Source: Saccharomyces uvarum
Taxonomy: Eukaryota; Ascomycota; Saccharomycetes; Saccharomycetales; Saccharomycetaceae
DNA: 64,000 nucleotides
NCBI GenBank assembly: GCA_947243795.1
Contig: OX365930.1
Coordinates: 62,001-126,000, forward strand
Reading direction: 5' to 3'
Shown here: one piece after another, positions 18,892 through 28,461 of the stretch
Layout of the letters: each line of letters starts with the position of its first letter
Numbering within the stretch: the stretch's first letter is position 1
The notes under the pieces: model-generated
What the model was told of the DNA's origin: nothing
Database searches by the model: none
Seen by the model: only the letters and a program-made list of their open reading frames with translations
Program-made: the position numbers and the translations under genes

Positions 18892-19425
18892 CTATATCTT
18901 AATGCTAGGAGTATAGCGTTTTATCATTGCTGCGTGCCACCAGTTATTCTCAAGGTTAGATTGAAGATGATCTGCATTTTCATCGCTTTCATAGTCCTTC
19001 GGGTAATTAATAGGGTAGCCATGACCGAAATAGTCATAGAACTCGTCATAAGTAGAATTTGAATCATATGAACCTATAGTAGCATATGAATTATGGCACA
19101 TGACATGTACATTACGGTTAGCTGTATTGTCTTCGACGCACTTAACGAGGGCTGCAGCGGTCCCTTCGTTAATGTCATCGCAATCAGCAGAACCGGTATC
19201 TAGCCAGATATTAATGGGGGACGGCCCATATGGTTCTGACTTGTCTATAACCATTTTAGCATCTGTAACGTTGGATAAGCACACAGTAATATTATCCCAT
19301 ACAGTGCTAGGAGTATAGCAATCACGGTACATGATCTGATTTGTAATCACAGGTCCAGTAGCAGTACCAACTACGCGAGCCTTATGAAAACATAAGAGTG
19401 AAAAAACAGTGTATATTATCATCAT
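18892..19425 (-). CDS. Predicted secreted cysteine-containing protein, captured inside Ty1
   Basis: I do not recognise the family. The 177-residue frame lies antisense within the Ty1 body. The start MMIIYTVFSLLCFHKARVVG looks like a short signal peptide. The rest is acidic and polar with sequons (NIT, NVT, NST) and cysteines in DCYTP, VCLSNVT, ADCDD, KCVED and MCHNS. Cysteine spacing and motifs (CLxNxT, a C-terminal DEN..L..NL) align with the protein at 15592-16095. A 15-bp direct repeat, TGCTAGGAGTATAGC, is found near both ends of the gene (18903-18917 and 19305-19319), giving YTPS twice. Expression would need its own promoter or antisense transcription from the Ty. A toxin-like or surface role is a guess. 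The frame is open; whether it is a working gene is unknown. Confidence 0.65.
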   Translation of the reverse strand: MMIIYTVFSLLCFHKARVVGTATGPVITNQIMYRDCYTPSTVWDNITVCLSNVTDAKMVIDKSEPYGPSPINIWLDTGSADCDDINEGTAAALVKCVEDNTANRNVHVMCHNSYATIGSYDSNSTYDEFYDYFGHGYPINYPKDYESDENADHLQSNLENNWWHAAMIKRYTPSIKI

Positions 19426-19465
19426 GTAGAAGCCTAGGTACTATCAAATATAACTATTTTTTCTA

Positions 19466-21937
19466 GTGAACGATTTCTCGTCCCAATCAATGAACCCTTT
19501 ACAATTAGACCACGAACCAGTTCAAAAGGTACGTGCACCTAAGGAAGTTGATGCTGACATATCTGAATACAATATTCTTCCGTCCCCTACACGATCTCGT
19601 ACACCCCATATCATTAATAACGAGAGTACCGAAATGGGTGGTACCATTGAATCAGATATTACTTCACCTAGACACTCGTCTACCTTCACTGCACGAAACC
19701 AAAATCAACCTGGCAGTCCCAATGATATTATTGATTTGACTTCACAGGATAGAGTTGATTCTGGATTTGAAAACATCCAAACTACCCGTTTGGGTGGTAC
19801 GGAGGAACCATGTATTCAACGAAATAGTGATACAAATATCAAATACAGGACTACAAATAGTACGCCATCAATGGATGACCCTCCGCCTGATAGTGACTCA
19901 ACTACTCCCATCATCTCTATAAAAACAAAGAATGTATGTGATGACACACCCTCCATTGATACGGATCCGCCAGAATATCACTCTTCTAACCATGTGACTC
20001 CCAATATAATGCCTGACAAATCCTCCAAAACTGTTACGGCCGATTCTATTCTTGACGACCTCCCACTTCCTGACTTAACCCATGAATCTCCTACGGACAC
20101 TTCTGATGTTTCAAAAGATATTCCACACATACACTCTCGTCAGACTAATTCCAGTTTGGGTGGTATGGATGATTCTAACGTTTTGACTACTACCAAAAGT
20201 AAGAAAAGATCAGTAGAAGATAATGAAACTGAAATTGAGGTATCCCGAGACACATGGAATAATAAGAATATGAGAAGTCTGGAACCACCAAGGTCAAAGA
20301 AACGTATAAATCTAATTGCCGCAATAAAAGGAGTAAAATCGATCAAACCAGTTCGAACGACCTTAAGATATGATGAAGCAATCACATATAATAAGGACAA
20401 CAAAGAAAAAGACAGATATATTGAAGCTTATCATAAAGAAGTTAACCAACTGTTGAAAATGAACACTTGGGATACAAACAAGTATTATGATAGAAATGAA
20501 ATAGATCCTAAGAAAGTAATAAACTCAATGTTTATCTTTAACAAAAAACGTGATGGTACACACAAAGCTAGATTTGTTGCAAGAGGCGACATTCAACACC
20601 CCGATACATATGAATCTGGTATGCAATCCAATACCGTACATCACTATGCACTGATGACGTCACTGTCAATCGCATTAGACAATGACTATTATATCACACA
20701 ACTGGACATATCCTCTGCTTATTTATATGCTGATATCAAAGAAGAATTATACATAAGACCTCCACCACATTTAGGTTTGAATAATAAATTACTACGTTTG
20801 AGAAAATCACTCTATGGTTTGAAACAAAGTGGTGCAAACTGGTATGAAACCATTAAATCATATTTAATAAATTGTTGTGAAATGCAAGAAGTTCGTGGAT
20901 GGTCATGTGTTTTTAGAAATAGTCAAGTAACAATATGTTTATTTGTTGATGACATGATTCTATTTAGCAAAGACTTAAATGCGAATAAGAAAATCATAAC
21001 AACACTCAAGAAACAATACGATACAAAGATAATAAATCTAGGTGAAAGTGATAACGAAATTCAGTACGACATACTTGGATTAGAGATCAAATATCAAAGA
21101 AGTAAGTACATGAAATTAGGTATGGAAAAATCTTTGACAGAAAAATTACCCAAACTAAACGTTCCTTTAAATCCAAAAGGAAAGAAACTTAGTGCTCCAG
21201 GTCAACCAGGTCTTTATATAGACCAGGATGAACTAGAACTAGATGAAGATGAATACAAAGAGAAAGTACATGAAATGCAAAAGTTGATTGGTCTAGCTTC
21301 ATATGTTGGATATAAATTTAGATTTGACTTACTATACTACATCAACACACTTGCACAACATATATTATTTCCCTCTAGACAAGTTTTAGACATGACATAT
21401 GAGTTAATACAATTCATGTGGGACACTAGAGATAAACAATTGATATGGCACAAAAACAAACCTACTAAGCCAGATAATAAATTAGTCGCAATAAGCGATG
21501 CTTCATATGGTAACCAACCATATTACAAGTCACAAGTTGGTAACATTTTCCTACTCAATGGAAAAGTGATTGGAGGAAAGTCGACAAAGGCTTCGTTAAC
21601 ATGCACTTCAACTACAGAAGCAGAAATACACGCAGTCAGTGAAGCTATTCCGCTATTGAATAACCTCAGTCACCTTGTGCAAGAACTTAACAAAAAACCA
21701 ATCATTAAAGGCTTACTTACTGATAGTAGATCAACGATCAGTATAATTAAGTCTACAAATGAAGAAAAATTTAGAAACAGATTTTTTGGCACAAAGGCAA
21801 TGAGACTCAGAGATGAAGTATCAAGTAATAATTTATACATATACTACATCGAGACCAAGAAGAACATTGCTGATGTGATGACAAAACCCCTTCCGATAAA
21901 AACATTTAAAATATTAACAAACAAATGGATTCATTAG
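19466..21937 (+). CDS. Ty1 pol 3' part: integrase tail, reverse transcriptase, RNase H
   Basis: An open frame of 823 codons. From about 19490 it matches Ty1 TYB as I recall it: the divergent region after integrase ([19 protein letters not shown]), then reverse transcriptase with FVDDMILFS as the catalytic box, and RNase H with [20 protein letters not shown] and TDSRSTI. It ends [12 protein letters not shown], as Ty1 does, 22 bp before the right LTR. The first codons belong to the junction with the captured segment. It is a fossil part of the composite element; without gag and protease it would not act alone. Confidence 0.9.
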   Translation: MNDFSSQSMNPLQLDHEPVQKVRAPKEVDADISEYNILPSPTRSRTPHIINNESTEMGGTIESDITSPRHSSTFTARNQNQPGSPNDIIDLTSQDRVDSGFENIQTTRLGGTEEPCIQRNSDTNIKYRTTNSTPSMDDPPPDSDSTTPIISIKTKNVCDDTPSIDTDPPEYHSSNHVTPNIMPDKSSKTVTADSILDDLPLPDLTHESPTDTSDVSKDIPHIHSRQTNSSLGGMDDSNVLTTTKSKKRSVEDNETEIEVSRDTWNNKNMRSLEPPRSKKRINLIAAIKGVKSIKPVRTTLRYDEAITYNKDNKEKDRYIEAYHKEVNQLLKMNTWDTNKYYDRNEIDPKKVINSMFIFNKKRDGTHKARFVARGDIQHPDTYESGMQSNTVHHYALMTSLSIALDNDYYITQLDISSAYLYADIKEELYIRPPPHLGLNNKLLRLRKSLYGLKQSGANWYETIKSYLINCCEMQEVRGWSCVFRNSQVTICLFVDDMILFSKDLNANKKIITTLKKQYDTKIINLGESDNEIQYDILGLEIKYQRSKYMKLGMEKSLTEKLPKLNVPLNPKGKKLSAPGQPGLYIDQDELELDEDEYKEKVHEMQKLIGLASYVGYKFRFDLLYYINTLAQHILFPSRQVLDMTYELIQFMWDTRDKQLIWHKNKPTKPDNKLVAISDASYGNQPYYKSQVGNIFLLNGKVIGGKSTKASLTCTSTTEAEIHAVSEAIPLLNNLSHLVQELNKKPIIKGLLTDSRSTISIIKSTNEEKFRNRFFGTKAMRLRDEVSSNNLYIYYIETKKNIADVMTKPLPIKTFKILTNKWIH

Positions 21938-21951
21938 ATCTATTACATTAT

Positions 21952-21959
21952 GGGTGGTA
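21952..21959 (+). other. Ty1 polypurine tract
   Basis: GGGTGGTA abuts the right LTR, matching the plus-strand priming site of Ty1. Confidence 0.88.
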
Positions 21960-22291
21960 TGTTGTAATATAAATCAACTATCATCTACTAACTAGTATTT
22001 ACGTTACTAGTATATTATCATATACGGTGTTAGAAGATGACGCAAATGATGAGAGATAGTCATCGAAATTAGTGGAAGCTGAAACGCAAGGATTGATAAT
22101 GTAGTAGGATCAATGAATGATAACATATAAAACGATGATAATAATATCTATAGAATTGTGTAGAATTGCAGATTCCCTTTTATGGATTCCTAAATCCCGG
22201 AGGAGAACTTCTAGTATATCTACATACCTAATATTATTGCCTTAACAAAAATGGAATCCCAACAATTACATCAAAATCCACAATTATCTCA
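21960..22291 (+). repeat. Right Ty1 LTR (delta)
   Basis: 332 bp, the same ends and sequence as the left LTR apart from one base. It is followed directly by the AAAGG duplication at 22292-22296. Confidence 0.93.
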
Positions 22292-22537
22292 AAAGGGAAA
22301 ACCAGAAAGTACACATGTCCCTTTGTTCTATTCCATAGTATGATATCCCAGTAAAATTCGCCTATTTTTATTAGCAGCTTTTTTCTAGAAACAACGGATT
22401 TCTGCCCACTAGTTTAATGAAATAACAAGAAAACATCGATGGAAGTTGTCACCTCTTATCGATTCAGGTGGCTATACAGAAATTACCCAAAAATTGCATT
22501 ACACTATGGCCATCACGAGTGTTAAGGACTTGAAATT

Positions 22538-22885
22538 TGTTGAAACAAAAAAATCAACTATCGTCCATCTATTACTAGTATATCAGATTAAGACTTTTAT
22601 TATGTTACTATGATGTTATTATTATATACGGTGATAAAAGATTACATAAACTAAGAGATTCAAATCTTCATCGAAACTATTAGAAGCTGAAGCGCAAGGA
22701 TTTTAAATGCAATAGGATCAATGAATGAAAATGTAGAAACAGAGTCATTTATGATATTTTGCAAAATTGTCGATTCCCATTTGTTGATTCCTGAATCCAT
22801 GAGGAAAACCTCTGGTATAATTCTTACACGTGATATCATCACACCGAAAGAAAATTAGAATCCTAGAATTTACCAGTACATTTTA
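22538..22885 (+). repeat. Diverged solo delta LTR upstream of tRNA-Leu
   Basis: Begins TGTTGAAACAAAAAAATCAA and follows the delta layout (TATACGGTG, GAAGCTGAAGCGCAAGGATT, GATCAATGAATG), but is clearly more diverged than the Ty1 LTRs at 18376/21960. The right end is approximate. It lies ~100 bp before the tRNA, a typical Ty target position. The 240 bp between it and the Ty1 (22297-22537) hold nothing recognisable. Confidence 0.8.
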
Positions 22886-22986
22886 TGGGTCATTAAAAGA
22901 CTTGAAAGCCATTCCGGTGGAGTGACAATAGCATGAGGCTGTTTTACTTGAAGGGAAATACTAAACCAACTTTTCAACAAATAAGC

Positions 22987-23100
22987 GGTTGTTTGGCCGA
23001 GCGGTCTAAGGCGCCTGATTCAAGAAAACATCTTGACCGCAGTTAACTGTGGGAATACTCAGGTATCGTTTGATGCAAGAGTTCGAATCTCTTAGCAACC
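22987..23100 (+). tRNA. tRNA-Leu (CAA), intron-containing
   Basis: A 114-nt gene starting GGTTGTTTGGCCGAGCGGTC and ending in AGTTCGAATCTCTTAGCAACC. The anticodon CAA is at 23021-23023. A 33-nt intron (23025-23057) follows one base 3' of the anticodon, as in yeast tRNA-Leu(CAA). The variable arm is long, as in all tRNA-Leu. Confidence 0.97.
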
Positions 23101-23289
23101 ATTATTTTTTTCAGTTTTTATCCTTAATTTAAAATGTGTGTTAAGAGACTATGCAACCCAATCTTAACCAAACACGGTTAGGGGCAAACAGCCGTCTTGT
23201 GTATACATATCGCCTGACGCATATACTCCTTTTCAACTTTTGGCTCTCTCCACTAAAATGTGAGAAAAAAAAATGAAAAGTTGAGAGCG

Positions 23290-23299
23290 CCGGAACCGG
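23290..23299. promoter_or_regulatory. Leu3 site in the LEU2 promoter
   Basis: The palindrome CCGGAACCGG is a perfect match to the Leu3 consensus CCGGNNCCGG, 196 bp upstream of LEU2. Leu3 with alpha-isopropylmalate activates LEU2 in S. cerevisiae. The rest of the 23101-23494 promoter shows no other clear motif. Confidence 0.85.
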
Positions 23300-23494
23300 C
23301 TTTTCGTTTTGGTACAGGGAAGCGCACATGACTGAAAGCTGCATGACAATACTTGAGGCTGACAATGTTATTTAAGGACTTATTGTTTCTATCTAATGAA
23401 TCGTATTTGCCAATTATCTTGGATCTGAGTTTTCACTTAACCTTTATTTTTTAGCATCTTAAGAAATACATAGACCGTTAGATTAACTATTGTC

Positions 23495-24589
23495 ATGTCT
23501 ACTACTAAGAAAATCGTCGTTCTGCCAGGTGACCACGTTGGTCAAGAAATCACTGAAGAAGCCATTAAGGTTCTCAAAGCCATTTCTGACGTTCGTTCCA
23601 ACGTTAAATTCGATTTCGAATACCACTTAATTGGTGGCGCTGCTATCGATGCCACAGGTGTCCCACTTACTGATGAGGCGCTAGAAGCTTCTAAGAAGGC
23701 AGATGCCGTTTTGTTAGGTGCTGTGGGTGGTCCTAAATGGGGGACCGGTAGTGTTAGACCCGAACAAGGTTTACTAAAGATCCGTAAGGAACTTCAATTG
23801 TATGCCAATTTGAGACCATGTAACTTTGCTTCCGAGTCTCTATTAGATTTATCTCCAATCAAGCCACAATTTGCTAGAGGCACTGATTTCGTTGTTGTTA
23901 GAGAATTAGTCGGAGGTATCTACTTCGGTAAGAGAAAGGAAGACGATGGTGACGGTGTTGCTTGGGACAGTGAACAATACACCGTGCCTGAAGTGCAAAG
24001 AATTACAAGAATGGCTGCGTTCATGGCACTACAACACGAACCACCATTGCCTATTTGGTCCTTGGATAAAGCCAATGTTTTGGCCTCATCGAGACTATGG
24101 AGAAAAACTGTAGAGGAAACCATCAAGAACGAATTCCCTACACTAAAGGTCCAACATCAATTGATCGATTCTGCTGCCATGATTTTAGTCAAGAACCCAA
24201 CTCAATTGAATGGTATAATAATCACCAGTAACATGTTTGGTGATATCATTTCTGATGAAGCTTCTTGTATCCCTGGTTCATTGGGTTTGTTGCCATCTGC
24301 CTCCTTAGCTTCTTTGCCCGACAAGAACACTGCCTTCGGTTTATACGAACCATGTCATGGTTCAGCCCCAGATTTGCCAAAGAACAAAGTCAACCCTATT
24401 GCCACCATTTTATCTGCTGCTATGATGTTGAAATTATCACTAAATATGCCTGCAGAAGGTAAGGCCATTGAAGATGCCGTTAAAAAGGTTCTCGATGCTG
24501 GAATTAGAACTGGTGATTTGGGTGGTTCAAACAGTACCACTGAAGTCGGTGATGCTATTGTTAAAGAAGTTAAAAAGATTCTTGCTTAA
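23495..24589 (+). CDS. LEU2: 3-isopropylmalate dehydrogenase LEU2
   Basis: Cytosolic NAD-dependent enzyme, third step of leucine synthesis, oxidising and decarboxylating 3-isopropylmalate. The 364 residues equal the S. cerevisiae length. Visible motifs are [13 protein letters not shown] at the N-terminus, the substrate arginine region GLLKIRKEL, and the nucleotide/metal signature [20 protein letters not shown], where S. cerevisiae as I recall has Val in place of the Cys. Then [10 protein letters not shown] follows near residue 290. Convergent with NFS1; the 355-bp interval 24590-24944 is AT-rich and holds only 3' ends. Confidence 0.98.
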   Translation: MSTTKKIVVLPGDHVGQEITEEAIKVLKAISDVRSNVKFDFEYHLIGGAAIDATGVPLTDEALEASKKADAVLLGAVGGPKWGTGSVRPEQGLLKIRKELQLYANLRPCNFASESLLDLSPIKPQFARGTDFVVVRELVGGIYFGKRKEDDGDGVAWDSEQYTVPEVQRITRMAAFMALQHEPPLPIWSLDKANVLASSRLWRKTVEETIKNEFPTLKVQHQLIDSAAMILVKNPTQLNGIIITSNMFGDIISDEASCIPGSLGLLPSASLASLPDKNTAFGLYEPCHGSAPDLPKNKVNPIATILSAAMMLKLSLNMPAEGKAIEDAVKKVLDAGIRTGDLGGSNSTTEVGDAIVKEVKKILA

Positions 24590-24944
24590 GAAGATCTTTT
24601 ACTCTATAATGTTTGTACATAAATTTTATAAATGAAATTCATAACAAAAATGACATGAAGTTAAAAAAGAAGAATGTAGTAATGGAACAAAGACGAAATT
24701 ATGTATGTGATCAATATATAGCTACCAAAAAAAAAAGGCTAAAGAAAGGGAAGGGAAGGTAAAGCAAATTAACATTCAGTAATTATTCTGATATCGAAAA
24801 AAAATAATCCGTTCTTTAACAATAATATTAACAAGGAGGCGCGTCACATGGAAGTGAGGAGTAAGAGAAAATCATGAAACTATGATTTCGAGCTTATATA
24901 TGGGGGGTTCTTTCTAAAAAAAGTAATATATTAACAAAAAACAC

Positions 24945-26450
24945 TCAATGACCTGACCATTTAATAGAATTTAGATCGATACCTTCTTGAACCATTTCCC
25001 ACAATGGTGAAAGTTCCCTCAAAAACTTTACTCTATCAGCAACAGCCTTAACGACATAGTCGACTTCCTCCTCAGTACTGAATCTACCGATACCAAACCT
25101 GATGGAAGAATGAGCTAAAGCATCATCCTTACCCAATGCATGTAGAACATAAGAAGGTTCTAAGGAAGCGGATGTACAGGCTGAACCCGAGGATAATGCG
25201 ATATCTCTTAGTGCCATTAATAGAGACTCACCTTCCACATAGGCGAATGAAACGTTAATACAACCTGGATAACGATGATCTGGAGATCCGTTCAATGTAG
25301 TGTGCTCAGCGGATAACAACCCGTTGACTAGCTTGTCAGATAATCTTTTGATATGTGCTTGATCGTTGTCAAATTCCTTTTTCATTAGTCTTGCAGCTTC
25401 ACCGAACCCGGCTACCAATGGAGGTGCTAAAGTTCCTGATCTTAAACCTCTTTCTTGGCCACCACCGGATAGCAATGGTTCTATTCTAACTCTTGGTCTT
25501 CTTCTAACATAGATGGCACCGATACCTTTTGGACCATAAATCTTATGGGACGAAATCGATAATAGATCGATGTTCATTTCATTAACATCCATGGGGATTT
25601 TACCATAAGCCTGTGCGGCGTCCGTGTGGAAATAGATCTTGTTCTTCCTACAGAGAGCCCCAATTTCTTTGATAGGTTGGATAACACCAATTTCATTATT
25701 GACAGCCATCACAGAGACAAGGCATGTGTCTGGTCTAATAGCAGCTTCTAATTCCTTCAAATCGATAAGCCCTTGATCGTTCACGTTCAAAAAAGTGACT
25801 TCAAACCCTTCCTTCATCATGGCCCTTGCAGCTTCCAAAACACACTTGTGTTCTGTTCTAGTGGTGATGAGGTGTTTCTTGGTCTTTTTATAGAATCTTG
25901 GGACACCTTTAAGAACCATGTTATTAGACTCGGTGGCACCCGAGGTGAATATTATTTCCTTGGGGTCGGCGTTAATCATCTTGGCCACATGGGCTCTAGC
26001 GTTCTCCACGGCAGTGTTAGTTTCCCAGCCGTAAGAGTGAGTGTTGGAATGAGGATTACCATAAAGTCCTGTGTAGAATTTTAAAATGGTATCTAAAACC
26101 CTAGGATCTGTTGGGGTTGTGGCTTGCATGTCAAGATATATAGGACGGGTACCAAATCCAGTGTTCTCTTGATAAGCATGACTCATGGCAGTGCTTCCAG
26201 AAGCCACTACGGCATCCGGCGTGGTTCCTGATGCACTAGCACGGGCACTAGCCTGTGCCTTTGCAGCAGCCTGGATATCCGTATGGGTTTCCAGTGAAAA
26301 ATTGTCGTCCAATTTGACGCCTGCTGCGGGGGGAGAATAAAACCTCACATTTGACAGAGAAGCAGAACCCTTTAGCTTATACGTAGCGGCCGGAACATTA
26401 TAGAGCTGAGATAGTCTCGTAATCGACCTTGTAGTGGTTAATTTCAACAT
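24945..26450 (-). CDS. NFS1: Mitochondrial cysteine desulfurase NFS1
   Basis: PLP enzyme that takes sulfur from cysteine for Fe-S cluster assembly and tRNA thiolation; essential, in the mitochondrial matrix with Isd11. The frame is open to 26525, but the ATG at 26448-26450 ([13 protein letters not shown]) begins a typical basic presequence and gives 501 residues (S. cerevisiae 497). The PLP lysine lies in [12 protein letters not shown]. The catalytic cysteine lies in the mobile loop [14 protein letters not shown], near residue 425. The C-terminus ends SIKWSGH as in the family. The small length difference is in the presequence, which has a few extra residues before [10 protein letters not shown]. 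Confidence 0.97.
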   Translation of the reverse strand: MLKLTTTRSITRLSQLYNVPAATYKLKGSASLSNVRFYSPPAAGVKLDDNFSLETHTDIQAAAKAQASARASASGTTPDAVVASGSTAMSHAYQENTGFGTRPIYLDMQATTPTDPRVLDTILKFYTGLYGNPHSNTHSYGWETNTAVENARAHVAKMINADPKEIIFTSGATESNNMVLKGVPRFYKKTKKHLITTRTEHKCVLEAARAMMKEGFEVTFLNVNDQGLIDLKELEAAIRPDTCLVSVMAVNNEIGVIQPIKEIGALCRKNKIYFHTDAAQAYGKIPMDVNEMNIDLLSISSHKIYGPKGIGAIYVRRRPRVRIEPLLSGGGQERGLRSGTLAPPLVAGFGEAARLMKKEFDNDQAHIKRLSDKLVNGLLSAEHTTLNGSPDHRYPGCINVSFAYVEGESLLMALRDIALSSGSACTSASLEPSYVLHALGKDDALAHSSIRFGIGRFSTEEEVDYVVKAVADRVKFLRELSPLWEMVQEGIDLNSIKWSGH

Positions 26451-26780
26451 TTTTTGCAGTTGCAGTGGTTCTTCGTGTAAGTAGCGGCTCTTATCGAATC
26501 CGTATAGTCCAAACAGAAAGTACAACGCACGAGTGAGCTTTATCCGTGTTTATTCTAAGCGACTGCGCTGGTTAATCATCACATATCCCTGTGCGATGGC
26601 CTTAATATTTGTCAGCGACTGTTATCCAAAAAGAACAGGTCACTTTGCACGCAGTGCGGGTAACGGGGTGCCGCAACAAGTATTATAGCGCTTATACACC
26701 GTTCCTACTATTACCATTACTATTAATCTATTAGAAGGTTGTATCGTTATTTAGTGGTGACCGTTTGAGGACCTTGTCAG

Positions 26781-27923
26781 CTACCTGCTGGTGACCACAG
26801 TTTTCTTGCCCAGTCTTTTCCTGCGGGCATACTTCATGATGAAGCTGTCTATTTTCATACCTCTTATATTCAGCTCTTCGATAAGAGGCTTGATGTCTTC
26901 CAAGTTCCACTGGGACTGCAACCTGAATAGGACTCTGAACCGCTCCTTAGGGTCCGTCGGCAGCGTACTTCTGGCTACGTACTGGATGGTCTTGTCAGTG
27001 GGCTTGAAGTGGTAGCCTCGAAGCATCTCAACGTCGATGTCACAGGGGAAGAAAGGTGGGAACAGCGATTTCCACTTGATGAGAAACTCATCAAGCGGCA
27101 TGCTTGTCCCCGAGACGTATTTCCGCAGCGCCTGAATGCCGTACCACTGGGCAATAAAGGGTATTCTTAAGCGCCACGTCTCCTCCTGGGATTGTTGCTC
27201 CTGGACGGCAAATTTATTTAACACTGTCCGTATGATTTCTCTTGTGTACGGATTGAATTCGTCCTCAATGTCCTTCCCCACTGCCTCGTACGTGTCGTCG
27301 ATTTGCAAACGTTGCAGATCCAGCGATTCTGCCATTACACTCATCAGCAACACGTGTAAGGCCTTGGAAAGGAAGTTCTGCGAGAGAATACATAGCACAC
27401 CATCTTTGACGGACCCACCGATCTTGTACCATTTCAACACGCCCTCCACTGCAGAGCAAGGTGAGTTCTCTAGTAGTTCTTCTAGCGTTTCGAAAATCCT
27501 TGCCGACGACTTTTTCGTAGCCCTTTCACGAAAGTCTAACTCTCCATCGTACATTGGTACTGCGTCCAAGTTCAATTGGCCCTCCGCCTCCCTGGTCTCG
27601 AATTCTGACTCGGTCTTGGCAAAACTCAGTATGTCCATGTACGGCTTGGACAGTCCAAACAGCTGCGTTTCGTCAAAACTAATGGGTTCCTCGGGAACAA
27701 ACTCCTTCATCAACAGAACCGTGTTCGAGTGCTTCCGTTGTTTCAGCACCCACGTCTTGTCATGTGAGCACAGCACGACCTCTGACCTGTCTTCGTCCAG
27801 CGACTTGAACCTTAATTGGTTATTTTGTGCGGGATCCTGTATGATGTCTAGCAGCTCTGGTGTCAACTGGATCAGTTTGTAAGACGGATCGTACTCGGAT
27901 GCGGAATGCAAGTTGATGGACAT
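26781..27923 (-). CDS. DCC1: Sister chromatid cohesion protein DCC1
   Basis: Subunit of the alternative clamp loader Ctf18-Dcc1-Ctf8-RFC, which loads or unloads PCNA and supports cohesion. The 380 residues equal the S. cerevisiae length. The N-terminal half is a beta-rich Ctf8-interacting module, and the C-terminal third carries winged-helix repeats that bind Pol2 and DNA (family knowledge). It is divergent from BUD3 across a 538-bp promoter region. The 330 bp between its 3' end and NFS1 (26451-26780) show no gene. Confidence 0.94.
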   Translation of the reverse strand: MSINLHSASEYDPSYKLIQLTPELLDIIQDPAQNNQLRFKSLDEDRSEVVLCSHDKTWVLKQRKHSNTVLLMKEFVPEEPISFDETQLFGLSKPYMDILSFAKTESEFETREAEGQLNLDAVPMYDGELDFRERATKKSSARIFETLEELLENSPCSAVEGVLKWYKIGGSVKDGVLCILSQNFLSKALHVLLMSVMAESLDLQRLQIDDTYEAVGKDIEDEFNPYTREIIRTVLNKFAVQEQQSQEETWRLRIPFIAQWYGIQALRKYVSGTSMPLDEFLIKWKSLFPPFFPCDIDVEMLRGYHFKPTDKTIQYVARSTLPTDPKERFRVLFRLQSQWNLEDIKPLIEELNIRGMKIDSFIMKYARRKRLGKKTVVTSR

Positions 27924-28192
27924 GGTATACTATTACAGACGAGCAGACCCCTGGTAGGCTTCTACTTTCGTTCTACAGTGCCTTGCTAGTTAACCATTTT
28001 TTTCTTGACTTTTTTTTTTCACCTTATACAATACCCAGCTTGTTCTAGCAGAAAACACGAAAACCTTACAAGACAAAAGGAGGATATACCAGCAGAGGGC
28101 ATCTGGATGCTGCTGCTCTAGCGCACCGCTGTTAGCTGCCTTTGATAGCCATCGAAGTACTCCTTATTACTCTGCCGAAGCAGCAGGCATGC

Positions 28193-28250
28193 AACCCTAG
28201 CTGAAAGTTAGGGTTATATACGCATCTGCCAGCAGCTAAGACCTAGGGTT
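28193..28250. promoter_or_regulatory. Clustered AACCCTA/TAGGGTT motifs, candidate Tbf1 sites
   Basis: AACCCTA at 28193-28199 and TTAGGGTT at 28208-28215 form an inverted pair, with a further CTAGGGTT at about 28243-28250. RCCCTAA is the Tbf1 core. They lie between divergent DCC1 and BUD3. The remainder of 27924-28461 shows no gene. Confidence 0.45.
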
Positions 28251-28461
28251 TTTCTCGAGAAATTTCAAAAAGTAAATAAAAACAATGGTAAATACAAGGC
28301 TTTGATATTCAATGAGGAGCTTTCTCTCGTTGTGCCACAGCATCGCTAATCTGATCTGCACTTGCCTCTCACTGCTACCGCTACTGCTGTTACTTATTGC
28401 GGGTCCACACTAGACGTCAATTGTTACCTGGTTTGCCAAACAGTATAGTGCCTGCCTCATC

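Larger units (their letters stand above)
18376..22291 (+). mobile_element. Composite Ty1 element with a captured reverse-strand gene
   Basis: A 3.9-kb unit bounded by two 332-bp LTRs that differ at one position by eye and by a perfect AAAGG target duplication. Immediately after the left LTR is the Ty1 primer-binding site TGGTAGCGCC (18708-18717). Immediately before the right LTR is the polypurine tract GGGTGGTA (21952-21959). The interior holds, in order, a few gag-leader bases, ~0.75 kb of non-Ty DNA with a reverse-strand gene (18892-19425), and the 3' part of Ty1 pol (from ~19490 to 21937) with reverse transcriptase and RNase H. The body is not a complete Ty1, but its ends are whole. Low LTR divergence suggests recent insertion, ~690 bp upstream of tRNA-Leu. 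Confidence 0.9.

Noticed and set aside
27136-27882. 248-codon frame antisense to DCC1
   Set aside because: Ser/Cys-rich composition typical of a shadow; DCC1 on the other strand is full-length and conserved.
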